Notes under the pieces: generated by a model
What the model was told of the DNA's origin: nothing
The model's database searches: none
The model's input: only the letters and a program-made list of their open reading frames with translations
Position numbers and translations under genes: made by a program
Part shown: in pieces, positions 17,182 through 26,880 of the stretch
Position numbering within the stretch: position 1 is the first letter of the stretch
Layout: every line of letters starts with the position of its first letter
Origin: Paenibacillus sp. J5C2022
Lineage (GTDB): Bacteria; Bacillota; Bacilli; Paenibacillales; Paenibacillaceae
Direction: 5' to 3'
DNA length: 64,000 nucleotides
Assembly (NCBI RefSeq): GCF_025567625.1
Contig: NZ_JAOQJC010000008.1
Coordinates: forward strand, 142,737 to 206,736

Positions 17182-20100
17182 TTAGTCGAACAATTGCATC
17201 GCCTTGGCTTTGGCTACCGCTTGCCCTCGCCGCTTTACCCCCAGTTTGCCGAATATCCGGGTCGCATGTGTCTTCACCGTTGTTTCCGCAATGCCGAACC
17301 GTTCCGCAATATCCCGATTCGACAGCCCTTCCGCAAGCGCCGCCAGAATCTCCAGTTCGCGTCCGGTCAATGGCTCTATCAATATCTGCTGCTCGGGCTG
17401 CTGTTCGATTGCCGCAGCCGCTTCATCTGGCGTTTCCTGTGCCTTTTTTTCAAGCAACATGCCATAAATAACTCGGGCTGCAATCAGCTCCACTATTTTT
17501 ATATCCTGCTCTGTGAACACGCCCGGAATACTGCCATTCTCCATATAAAGCAACACGACTGACTGCTCTCCCGGGATCGCAATCGGCATGCATAAGATGG
17601 ATCGGGGACGCCGCGCCTGAATATAGGCATCCTTCAAAAAATAACTTTGCAAAACGTCGTCAAGCACGATCGCTTTATTCGTCACCGCCGTGTGACGCAG
17701 CACGCTGTCCGCGTATGGACGCGCCGATAATCGATCTGATGCCTGTTGCGCGGTCATGTCCAATTGCGCTTCAAGCTTAAAGCCGTCTTCGGTGTTGCGC
17801 AATACAATCGCCCGATCGGCGCCTGATTGCCGCAATGTCGCCTCCAACAAGCTCTCCTTCCAATTGTGCTGCTCCAGCTTGCCTATCTCATCGATAATTT
17901 GCCATACCGGCTCGGCGTTCCGCCCTTCCTGGCCTGCACCTGCCGACGTCTGCATTTCCTCCACAATGTCTTGACCGGGCAACAGCGACAGCGCATGCTC
18001 ATCCGCCGGCTTGCCTTCCAATATGTAATCGCCATATAGTCTGGACATGGGGCGCAGCAAGTCGGGATGCTGCTCTCGGATCTGGGTTGCTTTCAACGAA
18101 ATCCCCCATAAGGAATACGCGGTGCATGCATCCATCATCGCAATCATCGCCCCGGAGCGGCTAACCAGATCGTGCCGATAACATAGCGCCAATCGTTCGC
18201 ACGCGATGCCCTCCATTAATCCATACTGTTCATGCCGCGCTTGCTTGATTGCCGCCATATACTCGGTTAGAGCGTCCATCGGAGGAGCTGTTATTCGTTT
18301 CCATTCCGCCATCAGCAACAAATACGCAGCGGAGTTGTATCCCAGATACCCTTTCCATCCCTTCATCTTGTCCAATTGCCCGCGCAGCTCTTTGCCAATT
18401 CGTTTCTGTTCCGCTGCGCTCCTCTCCGGATACAAGGCTGCCAGCGTCAACATTTCATAGAAACGCTGCTTGCGAGTTCTGATCCAATCCGCCTTCAGTT
18501 CGGTTTCCCTGCCTCGTTCCGCCCAATATAACGCTTCCCGGTAGTATCCGGACAAGAATGCGGTCTCCAGCTTGCAGCCGCAGCTATAGTTGTCCTCATC
18601 GTTCAACGCTGAATCTCTACGATCCGGCTCAGGGATGGCAATGAACCGGCGCAGATCGGATTCATCCTGCAATGCCTGTGCATACCTTCTCGTGGCTTCG
18701 ACCAGTTGCAGCAGCGTATCGCTTGTTACTCTTCTCATATGCGAGTCATAAAAATCCAATACATGCCATAACGCCTGTACATCCCCGCTGTAAGTGACGA
18801 GGAACGTAAGCATGGCCAAATTGGCGAAATCATTGTCGTTTAGTTCCAATCCGCGCCGCATCGATTTGACGATATGAACGCTTGCTTCCCGCGGATCGTT
18901 CATTTGCTTCGACAATGCGCCGATAAACTCGATCTGATGTACGAACGACGGTCTAATCCCATCCAGGTGCTGAAGCGATGCCAACGCGGTGAATGGAATC
19001 GCCGGCGTGTAATGGGGTATGACCCTGCACAATATTTGCTCATAGCTGCCAATTATGCAAGCCAGCACTTCATTCATGCCTTTACGCAGGCCATAACGAA
19101 TGAATCGGGCATATAGCTCAATGAATGCCTCCGCATTGCTGATCAACAATGAGAAAAAAAGCTGCTCCATCAGCCCGCACAACGCCGCATACTCTCCATC
19201 GCGGTTAATCGGCATATGCTCGATTTTGTTGCGATACTGGTACAGCATTAGCCGAGTATGCGCCACTTCTTTAAGAAGAGATAACTTCGCTGGCTGCTCA
19301 TTCAGCTTCCAATCATATTCCGTCAAAGCTTCTTTGCCATATTGAATCGCCGCTTTATTATCTTTTGTCGTATGAAACCGAATCAGCGCCGCCCAGATTT
19401 GTGTGCGATCCGCTTTATCCAGCTCGCGCCCCTGTTCTTTCAGGTCATGCAACAACTTCAGCGCCTGCTCCATGTTGCCCATCATATATTCCGCCCATGC
19501 CAAAACAAGCATGAATTGCACATAAAGTGAACGGGCTTGCGTTCCAGAGATTTCTTGCCGCTTCATCAGCTTCAGTCCGGCTTCCACATATTGCTTGGCC
19601 TTGGCAAACCGGCCGTCCATAGTCGCCTGTCTTCCCGCATTCAGGTTGCTTTCGGCCAACGGGAGCACTTCATGTGCGCTCATCGCTTCTGTCGCCAAAT
19701 TCAAATGATCAATCGCATCCCAGGGAATAGCGGCTCTTGCTTCGATCCCAAGCACTTCCGTCCCTTGCCGCCGCTGCAGCATCAGTCCGATCTGCCGATG
19801 CCAATGTGCATTGTGCTGCCCGCCGGCGGAATACATTGCTTGATGGACAACATTGCTCTGGAACGAGTAACGGCTGTCTTCAGCATGGCCAGACTGAATC
19901 TCGCCTTCCGCAAACACAATTCCCTGCGCTTCCGCTTCGTGCAGCATGGATATGACTTGTTCCAGCCTCCATCCGCACACTTGCACCAGGAACGAAGGCT
20001 GAAAGGTCAGGCCGATAACAGCCGCAATAGCGAGCAAGCTCTTCGTCTCCCTGGAAAGCTCCGCAAAACTCTCCTCTATAAGCTGCCGCTGAAGCTCCGA

Positions 20101-21750
20101 ATCGTTCATATGCCCGATCAATTCCTGATCCCATACCCAGCGGTGACGCTGCTCGTCAAAAGTAATCCGTTCGTCCTGTAGCCACATCTCCAGCAAGGAA
20201 TGAACAGCTTGCGGATTGCCGGCAGTACGTTCATGTATCGCTTGAGCAAGCAGGCTTAAGCGGGCTGGCGCTTCAGACATGGCGTCAGCCATCGCTTGCC
20301 TAAACTCCTCATAGCCTAGCGGCGGCAACGCCACCCATTCCAGCGGTTGCGTATCCCATCTATCCGATAACCAGCTGCATGGGAATCCCTCATCGAATAA
20401 CGGCTCATTGTCGTGCCCGATCTCTGCCCGACAGGCTCCAATCAGCAGCAAGCCGGGGATTTCCACCCCCGTTGTCAGCAGCCTGAGCACCTCATGCGTA
20501 CCTGTGTCACTCTGTTCTAGAGCGTCAACGAACAGAACTAGCGGCGGCTTGCTTGCCGCCAGACAGCGGATCAGTTCCGCCAGCAACGGCGCGACATGAG
20601 AGTCATCTGCCGCTGCGCCATCATTGCCAGCTGTTGCAACTCCATTGCCAGCTAATTCGTCATATGCCGACGGCCCCGTAGACTGCGCATCCGTTGCGCT
20701 ATGGCTCGCCTCCGTAACAAGGTCCGTTTCGGCCCCTGTTGAACGTACACCCAACAATGGAGCAGCTTCAGGCAATAACGATGCCATGGCATAGGCTTCA
20801 TCTCGATTATACGCGGCTTGCAATCTGGTCTGCAGCAGGGCGACAACCTCCGCCGGCTCGCTCCATAATTGCTCAATTCCTTGCCGTAAAGCTTGCAGCA
20901 CCGGCTCGTATATGGACGCTGCCTGCATAGCCGGCTGGCGCATGACCATTGACTGCGCCGTTCCATGTTGTTGGGCGGGACGCATCGTGCCGCTTCCTTC
21001 TATAAACCAGCCTCCGCATCGCACAACCTTCCATTGCAGCCGATGTACGAGCGTTGTCTTCCCCATGCCAGCGGCTCCGATCACCCACCGATTCGCTTGC
21101 CCGCCTTGTATCGCCTGCTCCAGCCCGCTTGTCAGTTGTTCCATAGCAGCGCGATGTCCATGCCATGAATCCGCTAATTGCAATGAACGAAGCCGATCCC
21201 GTCGTCCAAGCGACAAAGGCTGCTGCCAGCCTTCCTGTCCTATCCGCTCGCATTCTCGCAAATCTTCCAGCAAGCCATAGGCGCTTTGGTAGCGATCTTC
21301 GGGAGCTTTGGCCAGCAGCTTCATGATAATAGCTTCCGGCATCCCCGCCGCTTCCGGGTGAATATCCGCCAACGAAGCGGGAGACCGATAAATGTGCACA
21401 GTATCCCATGCCTCTCCGTCTTCCGGTTGCAGCGGCAATTGCCTGGCCAGCAGCTCATACAAGATGACGCCTAACGCATACAAGTCACTTCGTTCGTCTG
21501 GCACGCGATTAATTTTGCCCGACTGCTCGGGAGAGCGGTATGCCTCATTATGTTCCGGACTGCTGGTTAATCGTGCGCTTTGACCGTTTCTACTAATATA
21601 AATATTGGCAGGGCTCAGGAAGCCAATTACTACATTCTGTTGATGCTCATGATCAACCATTTCAGCCAATAGAATAGATAATCCAAAAAATGGATCTAGT
21701 GATAGAAATGAATGGGCTGCATAGTCTTGCAGACGCTTCTCGATGCCCAT
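17182..21750 (-). CDS. Giant LuxR-type regulator: degenerate kinase-like domain, STAND/AAA ATPase, GAF, LuxR HTH
   Basis: 1522 aa from ATG 21750 (GGGAAGG 12 nt upstream). Residues about 40-175 match the C-lobe of Ser/Thr kinases (GFLSPANIYIS in place of the catalytic loop; AYRSPEQSGK; SDLYALGVILYELL), but the ATP-binding N-lobe is missing and the catalytic HRD Asp is absent, so it is a pseudokinase. A P-loop ATPase follows (GAAGMGKTT near 230), then a long helical TPR-like region (about 680-1270), a GAF-like domain (about 1290-1430) and a LuxR helix-turn-helix (LTGRELEILAALAEGLSNRD, last 65 residues). The architecture resembles PknK/MalT-like signal-responsive activators. Its targets are unknown. 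It is monocistronic with its own terminator. Confidence 0.85.
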   Translation of the reverse strand: MGIEKRLQDYAAHSFLSLDPFFGLSILLAEMVDHEHQQNVVIGFLSPANIYISRNGQSARLTSSPEHNEAYRSPEQSGKINRVPDERSDLYALGVILYELLARQLPLQPEDGEAWDTVHIYRSPASLADIHPEAAGMPEAIIMKLLAKAPEDRYQSAYGLLEDLRECERIGQEGWQQPLSLGRRDRLRSLQLADSWHGHRAAMEQLTSGLEQAIQGGQANRWVIGAAGMGKTTLVHRLQWKVVRCGGWFIEGSGTMRPAQQHGTAQSMVMRQPAMQAASIYEPVLQALRQGIEQLWSEPAEVVALLQTRLQAAYNRDEAYAMASLLPEAAPLLGVRSTGAETDLVTEASHSATDAQSTGPSAYDELAGNGVATAGNDGAAADDSHVAPLLAELIRCLAASKPPLVLFVDALEQSDTGTHEVLRLLTTGVEIPGLLLIGACRAEIGHDNEPLFDEGFPCSWLSDRWDTQPLEWVALPPLGYEEFRQAMADAMSEAPARLSLLAQAIHERTAGNPQAVHSLLEMWLQDERITFDEQRHRWVWDQELIGHMNDSELQRQLIEESFAELSRETKSLLAIAAVIGLTFQPSFLVQVCGWRLEQVISMLHEAEAQGIVFAEGEIQSGHAEDSRYSFQSNVVHQAMYSAGGQHNAHWHRQIGLMLQRRQGTEVLGIEARAAIPWDAIDHLNLATEAMSAHEVLPLAESNLNAGRQATMDGRFAKAKQYVEAGLKLMKRQEISGTQARSLYVQFMLVLAWAEYMMGNMEQALKLLHDLKEQGRELDKADRTQIWAALIRFHTTKDNKAAIQYGKEALTEYDWKLNEQPAKLSLLKEVAHTRLMLYQYRNKIEHMPINRDGEYAALCGLMEQLFFSLLISNAEAFIELYARFIRYGLRKGMNEVLACIIGSYEQILCRVIPHYTPAIPFTALASLQHLDGIRPSFVHQIEFIGALSKQMNDPREASVHIVKSMRRGLELNDNDFANLAMLTFLVTYSGDVQALWHVLDFYDSHMRRVTSDTLLQLVEATRRYAQALQDESDLRRFIAIPEPDRRDSALNDEDNYSCGCKLETAFLSGYYREALYWAERGRETELKADWIRTRKQRFYEMLTLAALYPERSAAEQKRIGKELRGQLDKMKGWKGYLGYNSAAYLLLMAEWKRITAPPMDALTEYMAAIKQARHEQYGLMEGIACERLALCYRHDLVSRSGAMIAMMDACTAYSLWGISLKATQIREQHPDLLRPMSRLYGDYILEGKPADEHALSLLPGQDIVEEMQTSAGAGQEGRNAEPVWQIIDEIGKLEQHNWKESLLEATLRQSGADRAIVLRNTEDGFKLEAQLDMTAQQASDRLSARPYADSVLRHTAVTNKAIVLDDVLQSYFLKDAYIQARRPRSILCMPIAIPGEQSVVLLYMENGSIPGVFTEQDIKIVELIAARVIYGMLLEKKAQETPDEAAAAIEQQPEQQILIEPLTGRELEILAALAEGLSNRDIAERFGIAETTVKTHATRIFGKLGVKRRGQAVAKAKAMQLFD

Positions 21751-21807
21751 GAATATGCACACCTTCCCGGGTCGTGTACTCCAATCGTAGTATGGATTGA
21801 CAAGCCC

Positions 21808-21824
21808 ATTACATATATTGTAAT
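21808..21824. promoter_or_regulatory. Inverted repeat ATTACA-N5-TGTAAT in the divergent intergenic region
   Basis: Perfect 6-bp arms with a 5-bp spacer, the same TTACA-N5-TGTAA geometry as the site at 16977. It lies between the LuxR-type regulator (minus) and the hydrolase (plus), just after TTGACA at 21797. It could control either gene. Confidence 0.4.
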
Positions 21825-21950
21825 CCGTATAGTACGTCTAGTCTAGATAGGTTAGTCCTATATCTTATTCATATATTTTACATTAATTGGAGTATTATCA
21901 GACTTATGATAAGGACGACAGGTGTTGAATCTCCCCTAAAAGGAGGTTAT

Positions 21951-22007
21951 ATGCTTGGAATCAGGCAGCAGCCGGAAGAGAAAACCAAGGAGGATGACAG
22001 ATTATGA
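21951..22007 (+). CDS. 18-codon upstream ORF, translationally coupled to the hydrolase
   Basis: ATG 21951 preceded by a near-ideal ribosome site (AAAAGGAGG, 5 nt spacer). It reads MLGIRQQPEEKTKEDDRL and ends TGA at 22005-22007, overlapping the hydrolase start in ATGA. The hydrolase's own ribosome site (AAGGAGG, 21986-21992) lies inside it. This is either a leader peptide setting the translation rate of the hydrolase or a small protein; I cannot tell which. It is hydrophilic and has no recognisable motif. Confidence 0.55.
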   Translation: MLGIRQQPEEKTKEDDRL

Positions 22008-23485
22008 GATGGATTGAAATCGGGCTTGTCTTATTTCATGTATGGTTGATAGGGTGGTTAACTCTTGTGCGTCCCAAATCACAGCGCGGGTGGCTAATAG
22101 GCGGTGGCATTGGTGCTGTATTGCTGGTCGTTCATGCTTTCGTGGAAGGACTACGGTGGCCAATGATTCCGGTATATCTGATCACACTATGGGCAATTGC
22201 GGGAGGAGCAAAAAGTTTCTTCCGATCCGCAGCAAAGCCATCAAGCAAGCCGCCGCGGCGGCGTTGGAAGACAGTACTTCTTAGGGGAGTTGCGGCGGTT
22301 TATGCTTCCGTGGCCATTGTTCTGCCGCTCCTGTTCCCTGTATTTTCTTTTGCGGAACCCACTGGCCCCTACACAATAGGAACAGTAACCTACCATTGGA
22401 CCGATGCTGCACGGGAAGAAAAGTTTACAGAAGCGTCCGGTGATTCCCGCGAATTAATGGTTCAAATCTGGTATCCGGCAAGTTCGGAAGCTACGGGGAA
22501 AGCGGCCCCATACTTGTCTGACCCTGCTCCGTATATAGAAGGACTGCATGAGTTATTGCAGCTGCCGGAGTTTTTATTCTCAGGGTTGAAACTGGTCAAC
22601 ACTCATGCTATTGCGAATGCCGGGCTAGCGGATACAGAAGCTAAATATCCTGTGCTTTTGTTCTCGCATGGATTTATGGGCTACAAAAATCAGAACACGT
22701 TTCAAATCGAGCAATTGGCAAGCCATGGCTATATTGTCGTCGGAATTGAACATGCCTATAGCAGCGTGGCTTCCGTCTTTCCGGACCAGCATGTCGTGAA
22801 GTTTGATTCGGAAGGTAAGACGGGTTATGACCAAATGAAGTATTCTTTTATGGACGGGCGCAATCGAGTCTGGGTAGAAGATGCGAAGTTTGTGCTTGAC
22901 CAAATCGAGACCTTGTCTGCTAATGACCCTGGCGGTCTGTTTACCGGCCGGATCGATCTTGAACATGTGGGCATGTTCGGTCATTCTTTTGGGGGAGCCA
23001 CGACGGTGCAAATGCTGCTGGACGATTCCAGAATACAAGCGGGATTGAATATGGATGGTGTGCTTTACGGTGAAAAGCGGATTCCTGCGGACGGTTTGAA
23101 GAAGCCTTTTCTGCTCATGAGTGCTGATGATACATTAAAGGGGGTTGACCACACCGGCGATGCGGAGATTGCCGAACTTGGGACGGACAGGGAAGAGATT
23201 GCAGCTTACTATGATGAGCTGTTTGCCCGGTATGATCCGGTAACCGCCGGCGCGAATTATTGGATGACATTTAAGAACAGCAAACATATGAGTTTCTCGG
23301 ACCTGTATCTGCTCACCCCCTTGTTTGAATGGATGGAAGGGGCGGACGTGCGCAGAACGCATGAGCTGATTAACGAGTACACGCTTGATTTTTTCGATCA
23401 TTATCTGAAAGGGGAGCCCTTGCAGTATTTGGACCGCAACCTTGGAGACCATCCGGAGTATACGCTTCAACAAGGAGCGGAGTGA
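22004..23485 (+). CDS. Alpha/beta hydrolase (PAF-acetylhydrolase/dienelactone-hydrolase type), membrane-anchored
   Basis: 493 aa from ATG 22004 with AAGGAGG 11 nt upstream. Residues 1-120 hold three to four membrane helices. The C-terminal catalytic domain begins near 125 (GPYTIGTVTYHWTD) and has the oxyanion segment LLFSHGFMGYKNQNT, nucleophile elbow GHSFGG (Ser near 327), an Asp in LLMSADDT and a late His (NSKHMSFSD). These fit PAF-AH isoform II-like lipases/esterases; the substrate is unknown. Its 3' end overlaps the convergent MerR gene by 19 bp. It is preceded by a coupled small ORF. Confidence 0.85.
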   Translation: MRWIEIGLVLFHVWLIGWLTLVRPKSQRGWLIGGGIGAVLLVVHAFVEGLRWPMIPVYLITLWAIAGGAKSFFRSAAKPSSKPPRRRWKTVLLRGVAAVYASVAIVLPLLFPVFSFAEPTGPYTIGTVTYHWTDAAREEKFTEASGDSRELMVQIWYPASSEATGKAAPYLSDPAPYIEGLHELLQLPEFLFSGLKLVNTHAIANAGLADTEAKYPVLLFSHGFMGYKNQNTFQIEQLASHGYIVVGIEHAYSSVASVFPDQHVVKFDSEGKTGYDQMKYSFMDGRNRVWVEDAKFVLDQIETLSANDPGGLFTGRIDLEHVGMFGHSFGGATTVQMLLDDSRIQAGLNMDGVLYGEKRIPADGLKKPFLLMSADDTLKGVDHTGDAEIAELGTDREEIAAYYDELFARYDPVTAGANYWMTFKNSKHMSFSDLYLLTPLFEWMEGADVRRTHELINEYTLDFFDHYLKGEPLQYLDRNLGDHPEYTLQQGAE

Positions 23486-24441
23486 GAATCCTCTTGCCTG
23501 AGCCTCCACTGCAATCCTTGCATCAGCAAGGCGTTGCCTCTTACAACGACGTCCCATTTGGGATTGAGTAGCAAGCATAGTTTATTGAAGCGTTCCATTC
23601 GTTCGGTAGGAGCATGAAGCATAAATTGATCATATTCGCGGAAAAAGGCGGCTTTATCACGGAATTGCTCCGGACTCGCATACATCATCACAAAATCTTC
23701 AACGATAGTCTGTACAACAGCGCTGTCTGCTGATAACTTTTGTTGCAGGGCCGCTTCCACCCGGAAGCGAATTTTCTCCAGCGTTCTGATCCAAGACGCA
23801 GCGGGAATGCGGGGATGCATGACCATATTGAAAAAGGGCAGTTCGTAATGGACAAGATCCTCCAGGTACTGCGGATCGTTCATAAGCGCTTGCAGTTCGT
23901 TCCAAGCTACGGATTGCCCAGCTGTCACTTTGACTTCATTGATAATATATTTATTGAACAAATATAAAAAGGTATCCTGCCATTCCGTCGGCAATTGACT
24001 GAGCGCCTGTATTTCTTCAATTTTGCCAAATATAAACCGATTTCGCTTATCGGCATTCATGGACAAAGAGTCGACCAGCTCATTCAAGTAATGCAGAGAA
24101 GTACCTGTTGAATCATGCTCTTTGGCTTGGCGCAAAATTGAAATCATATTGGTCAGAGTACCGACCTGGGTCTCCAGTGCTTCAATCTGCCAGTTGAGTG
24201 CTGTAGTGAAGGGAATCTCTCCGTCCATTACTTGGCGGATCTCGTCAATGCCGAAGTCCAGATAGCGCAGCGTTGTGATCAGCCGCAGACGGGAAATATC
24301 TTCAGGCGTATATAACCGGTGTCCGCCTTCGCTGTGGCTTGATGGTTTCAATAGAGCGATGACGTCATAATAACGGACAGTTTTAACGGTTGTACCTAGC
24401 AGCTTGGCCACTTCGCCGATGGTTTTGGTATCTTTACGCAA
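23467..24441 (-). CDS. MerR-family transcriptional regulator
   Basis: 324 aa. N-terminal MerR helix-turn-helix with the wing (TIGEVAKLLGTTVKTVRYYD, SEGGHRLYTPEDISRLRLIT), a dimerisation helix (about 75-110), and a long helical C-terminal effector region of unknown ligand, longer than the usual 110-150 aa MerR proteins. The start is TTG 24441 with AAGGGG 9 nt upstream. It is convergent with the hydrolase and overlaps it by 19 bp. There are no cysteines in metal-sensor positions, so a drug or metabolite sensor is more likely than a metal sensor. Confidence 0.87.
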   Translation of the reverse strand: MRKDTKTIGEVAKLLGTTVKTVRYYDVIALLKPSSHSEGGHRLYTPEDISRLRLITTLRYLDFGIDEIRQVMDGEIPFTTALNWQIEALETQVGTLTNMISILRQAKEHDSTGTSLHYLNELVDSLSMNADKRNRFIFGKIEEIQALSQLPTEWQDTFLYLFNKYIINEVKVTAGQSVAWNELQALMNDPQYLEDLVHYELPFFNMVMHPRIPAASWIRTLEKIRFRVEAALQQKLSADSAVVQTIVEDFVMMYASPEQFRDKAAFFREYDQFMLHAPTERMERFNKLCLLLNPKWDVVVRGNALLMQGLQWRLRQEDSHSAPC

Positions 24442-24587
24442 GTAATCACCCCTTCGGTTGGAATCATACGATGTTTGGAATTAATTGTAGCGAAAGGCAT
24501 GACGATTTTCAATTTGCTTGTTTTACCTGATATTCATCTGTTGGACCCGATGAATATCCCAAAGCTTTCACTTGAGCAAGTAACATT

Positions 24588-25052
24588 TTATATCGTAATT
24601 TCTTTATCCCAATATAGTCGTAAGTAATTTTCCACTTTTTTACGGTACCTGATATATATACAATCTTTTGATAAAGCAGATATCCTTGTGCCATTCGAAT
24701 GTTTTGTTGTAGAGAAACAAATAAAGGTTGCAGGTTTAGAAGTAACCGCAAAGGGAGTATAATCTACGATGTATATAGCCTCTATTTCTCTCCACTCCAT
24801 TGCCCTTTTTTCAAAAAAAGAATGAAATATTACACCCTCCTCATTTATTAGGATGCGTTTATTGAATATTATAAATAAAGGAAACAAAAAAAGAATTAAT
24901 AATATTATTATCAATATTATCCTAGAGACCAATGTTATCTCCACAAAAAAAAGAACTAGTATAGGGAAAGCGGAGCAAAAAGCAAAGTAAGCGATAATTG
25001 AAATAACAGTAGAAAGGTTTAAATAATTAAATTTAATATTATTTCCTCCCAT
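24588..25052 (-). CDS. Small membrane protein, unknown function (AT-rich; start next to IS end)
   Basis: 154 aa. Two hydrophobic segments (about 12-35 and 42-62) are followed by a soluble domain resembling a bacterial PH/YcxB-type fold (RILINEEGVIFHSFF, MEWREIEAIYIVDY). The DNA is much more AT-rich than the core genes, like the immunity genes of the nearby Rhs locus. The ATG at 25052 abuts a 20-bp inverted repeat that I take as an IS end. It has no ribosome site in front of it, so the natural promoter or start may have been cut off by the insertion. Function not recognised; an immunity or accessory role near the toxin locus is speculation. Confidence 0.5.
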   Translation of the reverse strand: MGGNNIKFNYLNLSTVISIIAYFAFCSAFPILVLFFVEITLVSRIILIIILLILFLFPLFIIFNKRILINEEGVIFHSFFEKRAMEWREIEAIYIVDYTPFAVTSKPATFICFSTTKHSNGTRISALSKDCIYIRYRKKVENYLRLYWDKEITI

Positions 25053-25072
25053 CTATATAATTTGAACTAAAG
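25053..25072 (+). repeat. Left 20-bp terminal inverted repeat of the IS block
   Basis: CTATATAATTTGAACTAAAG here matches the reverse complement of 27974-27993 (CTATATAAGTTGAACTAAAG), 19 of 20 bases. The pair encloses both transposase genes. Read as the ends of the IS630 element into which the IS1634 element was inserted. Confidence 0.6.
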
Positions 25073-25163
25073 AAATCGATGATTACATCCTGACACAAAG
25101 CCGATCGATAATGGAACTTGGACTTTTCATAATTTTGTCCATGAACCCTGTATTCCCGGTGAC

Positions 25164-26774
25164 TCATAACGAGGAAGGCGGGTCCACTCTTAGGCTGATA
25201 TAGATTTCCTTTTGTTTCTCAAGAAGCTCGCCAACACGCAATTGTTGATCAGAGGTTTCAAAACATTCGATGACATCGAGTTTATCAAGAGCACTTTGCA
25301 TGGTATAAGTTTTGAATAAATCCTTCTCCTGCATCTGTTTTTTGATGTAAGAAAGATAAATGAGTGCGACAAATTCAATAAACAATTTGCCGTTCAGGCT
25401 TTGCTCCGAAGAAACCAAGGTGCGACGCATATTTAATCGTTCTTTTAAGTTGCCGAATGCCTTTTCAACCACATCCTGATTCCGATAGAGTTCCAGTGCG
25501 GTGATGGCATCCATTGTCTCATTGGTCATCAAGACAAAGTAGCCATAATAGCGTTTGGCTTTTGAAACCGCTTCTTCATTGACAATGACACGCGTTCCTC
25601 GTTTGGGCGTGGTCTTGATCTGGAAGTATTTTTTGTAGAAGGATTCGTGTTCCGGCACCCTGCGGCCTGACTCTAATTCGCGACGCATGGCCATTAATTT
25701 ACGATCGAAGGCTTTTTCGTCTTCGGCGGCTTTGTCAATGTTGTAATAATAGTGCAGGTAGATGCGCCTAGATTCGGATTTGGTGTCTCCTTTATAAGGA
25801 CGATGCTCGGTATACTGCCACTCCGTTTGGACAGTATGACAGTATAGCTCGTATTTCTCGTTAAAGTGTTCGAAGCTTCGAAATCGGTCGTAGAGGACAT
25901 CCAATTCTTTGCGGATCAAAGACAAGGACATCTTCGCTGAGATCAGAAATTTCAAATGATCTTTAAAGAGGGCATTGATGTTGTCTTCACTGTAAAACCC
26001 TCGGTCCATGACCAGCTTCACTTTCGAAAAGCCCAACACGTTCAACTCCGCCAACAGGTTCTTAATGGTCTTAGAGTCTGGGATGTTGCCATCCAGTTTG
26101 CGGTAATAGAACGGAAGGTTGGTGGATTGGCCGAATACCATCGCCAAGTTTAATTGCGCTATCGGATCGCCTTCTTTATTTCTGCCGTATTGCACTTGGC
26201 GTAAGCATTCAGAGTAACTAGGAATGGAGGTGATGTCGTAGGCCCAGAACTCCTTGTCCGCCCGCCGTTTTCCTTGCAGACGGAAGAACTGGCTCTTGGC
26301 TTCTTCCGTAATGGAAGCAAAGATTTCACTACTGCGTTGGGACGTGATGTTTTGGCCGTAAGGATGCTTATGTAGGCTGCTCCATTTCTCAAACCGGTAA
26401 AGCGGATTGCTGTCCTCTAGGATAAGATAATACACGATGGATCGAATCTGTCGGTCCATGCCGGGAAAGCACTGTTTCAAGTCTTCGGCAATTCCGAGCT
26501 TCTCACCGATGGCATCCAAGAGATAAGTAGCGCCATAGAAGCTCCTGGAAGTTTGAATAGACGGCACCGGACCACTTTTCGGGGCAGTTGGAACTTCTTG
26601 TTTTTTACGACCTCTGCCGTCTGTTGGAAGAATCGCGCCAGTCTCCTTGTCCACCCGGCCGATGAGCGTCCGTTTAGCACGAGACTGCTTCTTTTCTTTG
26701 TCCCAGTATGATACGGATTCATATGCATAGGTAATTCCGGAGCGGTTGTCCTTTTGGTACACAATCGTCGCCAT
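25164..26774 (-). mobile_element. IS1634-family (IS4 superfamily) transposase gene
   Basis: 536-aa DDE transposase. The N-terminus (MATIVYQKDNRSGITYAYES... WDKEKKQSRAKRTLIGRVDK) and the central LNVLGFSKVKLVMDRGFYSEDNINAL segment (second Asp region), plus VVEKAFGNLKERLNMR with the catalytic Glu region near the C-terminus, are typical of IS1634-family proteins. The frame is uninterrupted, so it may be active. A promoter-like TTATAAT is seen at about 26800 on the minus strand. Clear IS1634 ends could not be fixed. CATAACGAGG occurs inward-facing at 25166 and 26795, which may be part of them. It lies inside the 25053-27993 repeat-bounded block. Confidence 0.88.
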
Positions 26775-26836
26775 TTACGCCTCACCTCGTTATGTAAATT
26801 ATAACACATAACGATATAAGAGGGAAGAAAAAAATG

Positions 26837-26869
26837 GCGTAAAACCCAGTAATATTGCGGATTTTACGC
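26837..26869. repeat. Hairpin between the two transposase genes
   Basis: GCGTAAAA at 26837-26844 pairs with TTTTACGC at 26862-26869 across a 17-nt loop. It lies between the IS630 stop and the IS1634 start and could act as an IS end structure or block read-through into the IS1634 gene. Confidence 0.4.
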
Positions 26870-26880
26870 ATTATTGTTGT

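Noticed and set aside
24509..24751. 80-codon minus-strand frame overlapping the AT-rich 154-aa gene
   Set aside because: Lies mostly inside the better frame, has no ribosome site and no recognisable features.
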